Below are positions 35,330 to 45,380 of a stretch of DNA of 64,000 nt, piece by piece. Each line of letters opens with the position of its first letter. Within the stretch, counting starts at the first letter, position 1. A model generated the notes under the pieces. The model was not told the origin of the DNA. It saw nothing but the letters and a program-made list of their open reading frames with translations, and did no database searches. Origin of the DNA: Marsupella aquatica (Eukaryota > Marchantiophyta); NCBI GenBank assembly GCA_973895155.1, contig OZ316893.1, positions 1,302,001-1,366,000 on the forward strand, read 5' to 3'. The translations under genes and the position numbers were made by a program.

Positions 35330-38251
35330 ATGTCCGATGAAGAGGATTCGCATGAAACTGGATATCATTCCACTACTCCCAGGCCTGGTCCAACTCGTGT
35401 GCAAGAACACCCTTCAAAACAATCTCCAGTGTGGAGATATTTTGAATGATGTGATGCGCCTTCAACATGTCATGATGTCAATCGTATCTATCGAAGATGC
35501 AAGTATTGTTTAACATACGTTACTCATCATGCAACACGAGCAAAGGCGCATTTGATGGGAAACATCCAAAAAGGGGATGCGCCCCCTTGCATGCAACTCT
35601 ATGGTGTCGTCGATTTGGATGCCATCAACATTATGTACAATGTGATAAAGGTTCCACCAACCTTAAAGTACAAACGACGAGATGGAAGTCATATCTTGCG
35701 GGATGTGAGAGGTCGTAGGCCAAGCGTTGGAAGTTCATATTCGCAAGCATCCACACAAGGGTCAAACTATGTTGACATGGATGATACACATGTAAGGGAA
35801 GGAGATAGGCCAGTAAATCTTCCTAACCCAATTATGGATGCCTATCAAATTCCAAATAGAACAAATTTGGATAAGCTTTGGGCGAAAGCTTTCTACACCA
35901 GTGGTATTCCATTCAATGTTTCAAATAATCCTTTTTTTCCAGAAGCAGTCATAGAGACTTCAAAAGGGATTGTCAATGGTTATTCTCTACCTACGATGCG
36001 AAGTTTGCGATTGAAATTATTGGAAGATAGTAAGGAGGATCTCACAAAGGACATGACGCACACTTTAAAGGAGGCAAAACCTTATGGGTATTCTCTTTCT
36101 TCAGATGGATGGGAAAACGTTCGAAGAGAACCTTTGATGAATGTCATGTTGTTGACTTCTAAAGGTGACTTCTTCTTGGATAGTTGGAATGCTGCGCAAG
36201 CTGACAAGAAAGATGGGAAATATCTTGGCGACATGTGGTTGAAATACATTGAGGATATTGGTGCAGATCATATTATTCAAATTGTAACTGATGGAGCACC
36301 CGCAAATCGCGTAGCAGGTTGTGAGGTAGTCATGAAAAAGTATCCTCATGTCACTTGGAGCTGGTGTGCTGCCCACGTGTTTAATTTGCTGCTAGAGGAT
36401 ATGTGTGGTCACAAGCGTGTAGTGCTAGATGATGCTGGACAGAATCCATTCCAAAAGATTTTTAAACGGTTGAGGTGGATAGTAAAAGCAGTTTCATCAT
36501 CGCAAAAGCTTTCTGCAATATTTGCAAGAAAATCTCCTGACAAAAAACTGTTGAATCCAAATGCAACTAGATTTGCGACCAATTTCCTAATGGCACAAAG
36601 AGCGTTGGAGCTAAGAGGAGCTTTACAACAGATGGTCATTGATGATAATTGGCAGTCTTATCGTGATAGACTTCCATTGCGACCAAAATCAGCTGGACAC
36701 ATGACGAGGGGAAAGGCAGACGAACTTAAAATGTGGATACAGCAAGATACATTTTGGGTTGAAGTGAAGGATACAGTTAAATTCTTTACTCCGTTGGTCA
36801 AGATGTTGCGAGAATTTGATGGTGATTCTCCGCAATCAGGTTGGTTGTATTGGAGTTTGAAAAGAGGGATTGATGTTTTGAAAGCAAGCATGGAGGATTG
36901 TCCATTGGTAACAGAGGTATTGAAACCAAAGATACTAAAAGTGTATTTGGATCGGAAAAAATCTCTTACCACTGATTTCATGCTAGCGGCAGCATATCTC
37001 AATCCCCAAATGTTTTTTGATGAGGACATAGATGTCGCTAGAGATCCAAAACTCTACAGGGGTTTCAGTGAATACATTGCTAGATATTCAGAACAACAGG
37101 TGAAGGAAGGGATCAACCATGATCGCGACGTCAGAGAACTTATTTCTGCCATCCACAGTCAAGCCATTGACGCCCAAAAAAAAAATCCCAACACATCAAT
37201 AGCGATGGGAGCCGCCCAATCATGTATAGGTAATGTCAGTCCAGCAGAGTGGTGGCATGCGTATGGTGCAGATTATAAACATTTGAGAATCCTGGCGCGA
37301 AGAATCTTACACCAAAAAGTGTGCGCATCAGCTTGCGAGCAAAACTGGAGTTCGTATGGATTTATACATTCCAAAAGTCGCAATCGATTGACAAATAATC
37401 GAGCAAAAGATTTGGTGTTTGTATTTACAAACATGAGGGTAGAGAAAGGGCTCACAAATGTTCGAAACCCGCATACGTTTATATATGAACGTTATGACCA
37501 AAGAAGAAGAACAAATGATGGACCTAGACCTATCTCCATGGAGTTGTGCAGCAATGAAGAGTACGATGCAACACGTGCGGCTCTTGGTGAAGAAGATGTC
37601 AAAGATTATGATACAATTGATGATGCTGATGAATTGCTACACGGATTTTCACTGGATAAGGATAGTGAGTTCTTGACTCGTATTCCACCAGATACAGACA
37701 TCATTGCTGCAGAGGAATGGGAGAATGAAATGGATTTGGAGATGTATCCTACAATTGATGAATCGCAAATCCAAGACGAGGAAGATGCATCACTGGACAG
37801 AAACTTTGTGATGCCTTCCCAACCAAGGTCACCTTGGTCGAACTTTGCGAATGATGTTGACACAAGCAGACCATATTTCAACGAGCAACGCACAGGCACA
37901 GCAGGGCATCCGACGAATGGAAGGACATCAACCTTTTTTCATGGATACAACAATCATGAAGGTCAAACTTCAAACGACCCACATGCAAACTGGCAACACC
38001 ATGCAGGTCCACCCTTGAATGCGTATGCAGGGCCAAGTGTCATGAATCCATATACGTCGAACAGGCCTATTGGATTGGTGGGTTTCGAGGAATATCATCA
38101 TTTCAAGAAACATCGCACAATGTTCAGTCACACAATCGTGATCCACTCAGTTGGGGCGACAAACAAGACGAGTGGAATGCGCTTTTGTGCAAAAATCTTA
38201 ACAACAATGCACGAAATTTCTCTTCACAGCCTTGAAGCATCTTTTCATTAG
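35330..38251 (+). pseudogene. hAT transposase (BED finger, DUF659, dimerisation domain) with one in-frame stop
   Basis: Intact hAT transposases cut out and reinsert their element through an RNase H-like D-D-E active site. The frame starts at ATG 35330 (MSDEEDSHETG). WRYFE and the zinc-binding CKYC ... HATRAKAHL residues form a BED finger at about 35432-35560, interrupted by TGA at 35447-35449. From 35552 the frame is open for 899 codons. DUF659 carries LSSDGW (Asp 185 of the open part), VTDGAPAN (Asp 247) and WCAAHVFNLLLEDM. WWHAYG and ASACEQNWSSYGF (Glu 596) form the C-terminal dimerisation region that supplies the catalytic Glu. A long acidic, low-complexity tail follows. All three acidic residues are present, so apart from the TGA (possibly from CGA) the protein looks complete at about 973 codons. 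An unseen intron removing the TGA is possible but less likely. Confidence 0.9.
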
Positions 38252-38454
38252 GATAATATCAAGTGTTGCTACTCTTATATTGTCGTATCTGACATAGACA
38301 AAATTATAAACAATTATATTTTTTGTAACATGATTGTATTGTCTTGCAGTGTGTTTATTATTGTACAATGATTGAATAATTTATTTGTATTTGCATTTGA
38401 GAATGTCATAGAGACACACCAACGCAACATGTTTTCCAAATCTCCAACACTGAC

Positions 38455-39805
38455 TATTTCAAAGTACCTTGTTGTTGGCCATAGCAGCCGTAGTCCATAC
38501 CAACCCCCTCCATTAATTGGTTAGTTCATTTCACTATGCGAAGATTTAGTCCAGCAATAGAGCACCGTCATATTCAATAATAATGAGGTCGAGAGGACCT
38601 CATTATTGGACCTGAGAATGTCATTGCTTGAATAAACCTTCTCGTAATAAAATAAACTTAGTTGAACTTGAAGTTGTAATGAGGGCCCATTTTTGGGGTG
38701 GGTGAATGTCGTTGACCGTAGCAGCTGCACTACTTGAAGTTGGGCAGAGTTTATATGACTATGAGAGAAGTTGTGAAATGAACACATCGCCTACATAATC
38801 AGTAACCTTCTCATAATCATATAAACCCCGTTCAACTTGAAGTTGTAATGAGGGCCCATTGGTGGCCAAGGAGAGCAATGTCATGATGATGATCAGACAC
38901 GGTCACGGGGATTCCGCAAGATCGGTCACCAAATTGATATGCAGACGCAAAATACAGTCACCAATTTCAAGTCAAAGTTCACCCGTTTATATCCTCTCCT
39001 GTCCGAATTCCAATTCGAGCTTGGACACCCTCTCGTCAGCAGGTCTCCACCCTTTCAGTTGCTCCTCACGCGAACCTCTGGATTCCTCAAACACTATGAA
39101 TGATGCATTGAAATAAAATAGGTTTGAGGATTCTAGAGATTGCTATCTTGGTTTGCGTGAAGAGCAACTGCAATGGTGGAGACCAGCTGACGAGAGGATG
39201 TCCAAGCTCGAATTGGAATTCGGAAAGGAGAGGATATAAACATGCAATTGTGCGAATTAATGTCATAGGCCGTAGCAACCGTACTCCAGTAATTGGTCAG
39301 TTCATTTCATTATCAGAAGATTTATTCAAGCAACGGAGCACGGACATATTCAATAATAACAAAGTCAGGAGGACCTGAAATATTGACCTGAGAGTGCCAT
39401 TGCTTGAATAAACCTTCTCATAATGAAAAAAACTCTGTTCAACTTCAAGTTCTAATCAGGGCCCATTTTTGGGGTAGGCAAATGTAGAGGCGTTGGCCTC
39501 GGTTTGCATGTGCATGAATGTCATTGGTCGTAGCAGCTACGCTACTTGAAGTTGAACAGAGTTTATTTGAGTACGAGAGAAGTTGTGAAACCAACGGATC
39601 GATGACATACTCAGTAATTTTTTGCTCGAAGGACCTGAAAATTTGACCTGAGAGTGCATTTGCTTTCAGAATTTCTCTCGTACTCAAATAAACTCCGTTC
39701 AACTTCAAGTTGTAATGAGGGCCCATTTTTGTGGTGGGCAAAGGAGTAGGCGTTGGCCTCGGTTCGCATGTGCATGAATGTCATTGGCCGTAACAGCAAT
39801 AGCGG
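38455..39805. repeat. Internal repeat zone between the convergent genes of the hAT element
   Basis: TGTAATGAGGGCCCAT or a close variant occurs at about 38674, 38846, 39450 and 39711. A longer unit (TTGGTYAGTTCATTTCA ... TTGCTTGAATAAACCTTCTC) occurs near 38515 and 39290, about 775 bp apart. A large imperfect palindrome has arms at about 38990-39106 and 39121-39237 (GAATTCCAATTCGAGCTTGG against CCAAGCTCGAATTGGAATTC). A second inverted pair lies at about 39543-39582 and 39667-39710. There is no coding content. Position and structure fit a shared 3' end or the remains of nested foldback elements. Confidence 0.8.
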
Positions 39806-40302
39806 AAAAAATTATGAAAGACAGGAAAAGTGAGTGGACTTAGGTATACATCCTTCTACAAAATCATTCTCAACTTGGGCGGCTACAACCATTGCGATGT
39901 TGACTTTGTTGAACTCATTGTGCTACACGATCTCCTTTTGGAAATGATTTCAGAGAAGGATCAGTACCTGAGTCCACTGTGCTACCGTCTCTCATCACGT
40001 CTATTTTCCTCATACTTGTCCAAAAATATGATTGTGAGCCCGACAATATGCTTCCAAAACCTATGGCTGATTGGAGGATGGAATATTCTTACGAAAATAC
40101 ACATTCTCCAAAAGGCGACGCCATGCCCCCAATGAAAAATATATGTACTCAACGAGATATGCAATGTAATGTCACTCCAAAATCTCTTTACCAATTACAA
40201 GTTGAAAATAATTGTCAAAGAGGATATGCCGCTTCTATTTTAACAAAATGTCTCTAATAGTAACTACATGAAAATAACATCAAAATGTAGAGACTATTGG
40301 TT

Positions 40303-42312
40303 TTAGTTCCTTTTGTTGTTATTGTCAACAGCTTCTGTTTTCACCTCTGCCTGTTGTTGACGTCCTCGATGGCGCCGAATGGATCGTTGCAAATTTTGCT
40401 CATCTATTGATGGCTGGTTGGCTGCCGCATATTGTTTCCACTCATCGAGTCGACCACTGAATAACAACCTGTCAAATTCCCCATCTGACAAATTATATTC
40501 ATTGATTGTGAAATGTTCAATGGGAGTTTCATCTATTTGCATCGCCGGTATAGTATCTTCAGTCATATCTTCAGTCATATCTTCAGTATTTTGTTGAGTC
40601 TCCATTGATGGCATTTGCTTCAACAATCCTCGTTGCTCATACTCGCGTTCATGAAATGGTGTGCGACACCAACATTTTCGGCTTTTCTTCAACCATTTAG
40701 ACAAGCAAGCATGATGCCATATATGACCGCAGGTTCCCAACATGGAAACAGATTCAGGGCCCCAAGGATATAGGCACCAAGTACACTTGTCATCCTTTTC
40801 ACGAACAAATGCTGCCATAGTTTCATCCTTTTTCCACTTATCAAAAAACCTATCAATACCTTCCGCGTCAACCTCCACATCTGGAAAAAGGTTGCTGTGC
40901 CCTATAGGATCTATGATTTGCATGTTAACAAAATTTGGCGACGATAATTCACCTTGCCCTTTGTTTGACCTCATCCCCAAAGCACCATTGTTAAATTCTT
41001 GCATCTCTTCGTGAAGATTTGATATGATGATTGCTTGCGTTGCAAGTTCACTTTTAAGATCATTAATGATCTTGTCCTTCTCCTCAAGTCGTGCCAGTTC
41101 ATTGCATTGACGCTCTTTTTCAGCAAGTTGTTTTGTCAGCTTATTGATTTCTTCCATCTTGTCAAACAATTGACACTTGTACAACATCACTTCCGAATTG
41201 GTCGTCAGCTCGTTCTACTTCTTCTCAAGTGATCTCATCTTTATATCAGCTTGTTGCAATTGTGACTTGAACTTTTCGATGCTGCCACATTCACATAGCT
41301 CCACTACATACTTCGTGCAGAGATTTGTCTCAATCACCTCTGCAACATCTGCCCCCAAGCTCTTGCATATGTTGTGCAGGTTGAACTTATCCTTGTTAGC
41401 ATCAGTAACATTGTTGTTCTTTGCATGTGGAGTTCTACTCCCAACACCTACAAGGATTGGTTTTTTGGTGTGCGTTGACTCCACATTGGTTGGTGGTGCT
41501 GCACGGTCAGGCATGGAGACTCGAGGAAGTACAGCCACTTTCCCCTTCTCATGCGCATATCCCTCCCCAGTGTCATCTAGCTTTCTTTTGGATCCCTTGT
41601 TGGAAGTCTCCATTGAAGGGTCCTTTGCAATAGTTGTATTCCTATTCGTTGCAATCGCAACCATTGATGGATGCACCTGATGAGTCAGCTTGCCAGCACT
41701 GTTTTCCCAATGGTAATCCACCTTCCACTTGAGAATGAATTCAGCAATCAGACATCGGATAAAAGGAGGGTAAACGGAACTCATTTTTGTTTGGGCTTTG
41801 TGTGGAGCAAACTCTCGATATCGTTGCTGCCAATGTGATTTAACACCTGCATGTGTTACTTTGGACATGGTGAATTTTTCTTGCGCCCATGATCTTGTTG
41901 CCCAAAGATCCGGATCGTGAAAAACTTGTTGTGCTAATGGCCAAAAGTCTTTCTTTGGCATCAACATCTCCAATTCCTTTGCATTCATGGCCCATTCGTC
42001 ATGGGGAGGATTTACATTGGGCGTTAATATACTCCATTCATCCTTCATATCCTCATCTTCCCATCTTCTTGTGTTTGGCGCCGGTGTTCCATCAACCTTG
42101 GGTTTAGCCTCATAGTGAATGCCAATGGTTGTAAGATTATCCAACACATTATTACGAAGAGCTTCATCGTCACAATAGGATCCTTGACCATCTTGCATGG
42201 TAAGATGTTGTGTCGTGAACTCTTTATCTTCATCATCAGAAGACAATTCCCATCGTCCCATGTTTGCGATGTGTACAAAAGGTCTACGATATTTGACAAT
42301 GTACAAACACAT
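40303..42312 (-). pseudogene. Coiled-coil RING-like protein of the hAT element, one in-frame amber stop
   Basis: One continuous frame of about 669 codons is interrupted only by TAG at 41217-41215; a likelier start is ATG 42261-42259 (MGRWELSSDDEDKEF). The N-terminal half has no domain I recognise; WEDEDMKDEWSILTPNV and WATRSWAQEKFTMSKV are notable. A charged coiled coil spans the stop (KFKSQLQQADIKMRSLEKK before, KMEEINKLTKQLAEKERQ after), which shows that the two halves were one protein. At 40785-40666 a RING-H2-like cluster reads CTWC, CGH, WHHAC and CWC; the last pair has one residue between the cysteines instead of the usual two. Intact RING proteins of this shape are usually ubiquitin ligases. 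An acidic tail with a TEDM repeat follows. It faces the same way as the kinase frame. Confidence 0.72.
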
Positions 42313-42441
42313 TTAGCATAATTTTGGGCATTCACGACAAAGTTTGATAGAATATTATCAACAAAATGCAGAACATTGTAATTGACATACAATGAATAAA
42401 CATATAATCGTTAAGGTGACCTTTACAAAATTGTGTAAACC

Positions 42442-44052
42442 CTAATCTCTAATCTCTAAGATATGGACTGTTGTGCAAATGCAATGTGCAATCTGGAAAC
42501 GTTTGAAAGCACAATCCATTCTTTTCTTGGCATCCGTGGCCATCATTTCACGGATTATGACATCCAATTTGGGGCCATGCACTTGTGCACTCCAACCCCT
42601 CCCCAAAAACCGTGAACCCTTAGACATTCCATCCCAATTCTCTGTCAACAATGTCTCAAAAATATTCCCCAAAGCATATATATCGGTACTTTCACTAAAC
42701 TCGACATGGGTAGGTTGAACAAGCTCCGGAGCCAACTGTGGAAATTGTTTTTGGTATGTTGCTACTTTTTCTGTTGCTGTGGGCCACATCCGATTAGCTG
42801 GTAATTTGCACATAAACCAACATACACCTTAATAGCCACATCGTGCTCGTGATCGAAATGAAGAAGGATGTTTCCAAAGTGAAGATCACAATGAAATCGA
42901 TCATGCTCATGCAAGTATTGCAGTGTCTCCAGCAAAGCCAAGGCGATTCCCAACCGGTTCTCCAACAAGAGTTTCTTCTCCGAAATAAACTTGAAATCAA
43001 GGTCCGTCGTGATCTGTGCCTTCTCCTTGCTCTTTGACGATATGCCGCATTTATCAATAAAGCTACCCAAGTCACCTCCATTATAGTGATCGTAAATAAG
43101 TTTTGGCGGATCCTCAATAGTCAACGCAAGAGCTCCAACGATTCCCTTATGATTCAGTCCTCCCATAAGCACTTCTTGTAATGCGTCAATTCGTCTCTTA
43201 TGCTTGTCTCCATCCTTGAACCACTTTGCGACTAAGGTCACGTTGACGGGAATGAGAGGACAATGTAATATACGACAAGTGTATACCTCTCCTTGGATTC
43301 CTTTCCCAATGCGACGTGTGTTGTGCACCTGCTCAGGTTTAAGAAAATGGATACTCCTAACCTCTGGAACTACACGCGATGGACGTGTTCCTTTTCGAGA
43401 ACTTTTGATGCTGACATCCCCAAAGTGCACAATCTCGTTAGCATATTTGACATTGCTATCAGATTTTGCCATTGCCAACTCCTTACTCCACTTCACTAGC
43501 AATTCTCTCTTGTGTGTGTACATCCCGGGGTTTCCAAGCAATGTAGTGTCACCCTCTTCCACTTTGGCTGCCAAATTATCCCAAACATGCTTCTCCAAGT
43601 TGAGTGCCAAATTTTCCAGAAATCCTCCCGGTTTCTCAGTTTCATCTTCAAATGACTTCATTTGCTCTCGTGTGAAATTGTCCTCCTTTTGTACACTTTC
43701 CCGCATACAACGGGTTATCTCACCAAGAAAGTTCTTGTATCCATTCTCTCCGTGTCTTGTGAACTCCCTCTCGAACCCGTCCACCCCATACTATTTCGGT
43801 AGTGTAGCGATAAAGTATCTCTTTCCATATCGACACTACCACATTGTGTCGAACCTGTTTTGCCTCTTCGTTTGCCCCCTTCCGTTTTCCTTTCCCGGCC
43901 ACTTTGCTAGAATTCCTAGCATGTTTGAGAGTGTTTCGAGCGTTCTTCAATGCATCCAGAGCAACAAGATTCGGCTCATATCCCTCATTCACATGTTTTG
44001 TGATCATCTCCAACACTTGCCTATACTCTAAACTAAAATTTTTGATGACCAT
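42442..44052 (-). pseudogene. Protein kinase-like protein of the hAT element, two frame breaks
   Basis: Three overlapping open frames (44052-43720, 43784-42762, 42813-42442) make one protein of about 535 residues. The N-terminal part is basic and helical with no known domain. The kinase part has the glycine loop IGKGIQGEVY, the lysine of LVAKWF, the helix-C glutamate region (LQEVLMGGLNHKGIV), the hinge-like IYDHYNGGDLGSFID and a catalytic loop FHCDLHFGNILL (Arg of HRD replaced by Cys). The C-lobe has LAPEL and STDIYALGNIFETLL. The metal-binding DFG motif, expected just after VAIKVYVG, is missing exactly where the second frame break occurs (about 42785-42815). The first break is near 43780. 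As written it cannot make an active kinase; an intact copy elsewhere could. Introns too short for plants would be needed to explain the breaks otherwise. Confidence 0.75.
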
Positions 44053-44240
44053 GTTTTCCCTTCACAAAAAGAATATGTGAGGGAGGAACAAGATCTTACC
44101 GGGATTTAAATAAAATCCTTCCAATAAGGATTCAACGACCAACCTGAAAATTACAAGTCGTATTGTTATTATCTTTTCCCGGTTTATTTCTCCCATGCAT
44201 TATGTATTTTTATTGCACACATGATTTTAATTACCTTTCT

Positions 44241-44349
44241 ATATAATAACAATAAAAGAGAAAGACAACACTTGTGAAATATCGCAGACCGAGTGGACGC
44301 TCAAAGCATGCGCACAAAAGTGTTCTTTTCTTTCAAAGTTGTTATATTC
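44241..44349 (-). other. Subterminal hairpin R1 (inverse of L3)
   Basis: The arms AACACTTGTG (44267-44276) and CACAAAAGTGTT (44313-44324) pair, with an extended outer helix (TATAATAAC with GTTGTTATA). On the minus strand the tip reads GCGCATGCTTTGAGC ... CTCGGTCTGCGATA. It lies about 190 bp upstream of the kinase frame. Confidence 0.8.
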
Positions 44350-44402
44350 CTGCTTCGACATATGTGATTTGGTGTCTATAACTTAACACTCATTTGTAAT
44401 TC

Positions 44403-44512
44403 AAGTAAAAACATTCTCGGCAAATCGTGGTATCCATGCAAAGTATCGCAGACCGAGCCGAAACTCTAAGCATGCGTACATGGATTCCTCTATCTCCGCA
44501 AATGTTTTACTT
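44403..44512 (-). other. Subterminal hairpin R2 (inverse of L2)
   Basis: TATCCATG and CATGGATT flank the tip, and AAGTAAAA pairs with TTTTACTT at the base, giving an imperfect stem of about 37 bp. The tip on the minus strand is GCATGCTTAGAG ... GGCTCGGTCTGCGATA. It shares TTAGAG with L2, where the other tips have TTTGAG. Confidence 0.8.
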
Positions 44513-44538
44513 AATAAACAAAGGAGACTAAATTGTTA

Positions 44539-44626
44539 AGGTGATATTAAGAAATTCTTGTACGGAGTATCGCAAACCGAACTGAGGCTCAAAGCGTGCG
44601 CGTACAAGTGTTTCTTTATATCCCTC
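44539..44626 (-). other. Subterminal hairpin R3 (inverse of L1)
   Basis: AAGAAATTCTTGTACG and CGTACAAGTGTTTCTT pair. On the minus strand the tip is GCGCACGCTTTGAGC, a loop, GTTCGGTTTGCGATA; the apical helix becomes GAGC/GTTC, which still pairs as RNA with a G-U. The outer arm shares GGAGGGATA with L1. Confidence 0.8.
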
Positions 44627-44639
44627 CATTTGGCTCTAA

Positions 44640-45310
44640 GGTTAGGGTTTAAAACACAAAAAAAACTTAAAAAATCACAAAACAAAACACAAACAAATAA
44701 AAACAAACCAAAAATAAAAAATAAAAACCAAAACCAAACACTTACCTCCTCCTCCTCTCCTCCTCCTCCTCCACTCCTCTCCTCCTCCTCTTCCTCCTCT
44801 CCTCCTCTCCTCCTTTCTGCAAAACCGAAAATGAGGAGGGAGAGGAGGGATCTCCTCCTTTTATCCTCTCCCGAGCCCCGACCCTTTCCCATCCGGCCCC
44901 ATCCTCCAACCCTAAATCGCGAAACCCTAATTCTCCGAGCCTCAATCCCGAACCCCGAACTTCCAAACCCCGAACCGGACCCCGAACCCCGAACCCCGAA
45001 CCGGACCCCGAACCCCGATCCCCACCCGGACCCACCCCGGCCTCCCGGACCCGAACCCCACCCGGACCCCCACCCGAACCCCCCGCACCTCCTCCTTCCG
45101 GACCCGAGCCGCACCCGGACCCCACCCCGAACCCCCACCGAGCGGTCCCGAACCCCACCCGGACCCCACCCCGAGCCCCCACCGAGCGCCTTCGCCCCGG
45201 ACCCGGACCCGATTAGTCATCCGGACCCCCACCCGAACCTCCTCCCGAACCTCCTCCCGAACCCGAACCCCGAACCGGACGTTTCCTTTCCCGGACTGCT
45301 TCCGAACCCG
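44640..45310. repeat. Right subterminal pyrimidine- and G/C-rich block
   Basis: An A-rich stretch (44650-44730) and a CTCCTCCTC pyrimidine tract (44745-44815) are followed by C-rich CCCCGAACCCCGAACC-type units (44940-45290). These mirror the G-rich half of the left block in inverse orientation. Open frames across it encode low-complexity Pro/Arg or Gly/Arg sequence and are not genes. Confidence 0.85.
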
Positions 45311-45359
45311 GGTGCCGGGTTGTCAATTTGCCGCTCTCAAACGCCCAGTTTGACGGGCA

Positions 45360-45372
45360 AGGTCAAACCGGG
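45360..45372 (-). repeat. Right terminal inverted repeat of the hAT element
   Basis: It reads AGGTCAAACCGGG on the plus strand, i.e. CCCGGTTTGACCT inward, matching the left terminus at 11 of 13 positions. Confidence 0.85.
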
Positions 45373-45380
45373 GTTGATTG
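45373..45380. repeat. Right 8-bp target site duplication of the hAT element
   Basis: GTTGATTG is identical to 34059-34066 and abuts the inverted terminus AAACCGGG. Confidence 0.9.

Larger units (their letters stand above)
34067..45372. mobile_element. 11.3-kb hAT-type DNA transposon carrying transposase, RING-like and kinase-like genes
   Basis: Ends: CCCGGTTTAATCT on the left and, read inward, CCCGGTTTGACCT on the right (11 of 13 identical), inside an exact 8-bp duplication GTTGATTG. Inward from each end come a G/C-rich block, then three hairpins per side in mirrored order. The transposase (35330-38251, plus) faces right. The RING-like protein (42312-40303) and kinase-like protein (44052-42442) face left. 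The two transcription units converge on a repeat-filled zone (38455-39805). Only the transposase is a standard part of hAT elements, and most autonomous hATs are 3-6 kb. The extra genes are intronless and lie inside the same termini, so they belong to the element or were captured long ago. Each of the three genes has at least one disabling change, so this copy is not autonomous as it stands. Confidence 0.88.

Noticed and set aside
43204-44031. 275-codon plus-strand open frame
   Set aside because: It is the antisense shadow of the kinase-like gene, which has clear kinase motifs on the minus strand.
34899-44626. Known self-cleaving ribozyme class for the six hairpins
   Set aside because: No CTGATGA/GAAA hammerhead core and no twister, twister-sister, pistol or HDV-like conserved strings were found, so no known class is claimed.
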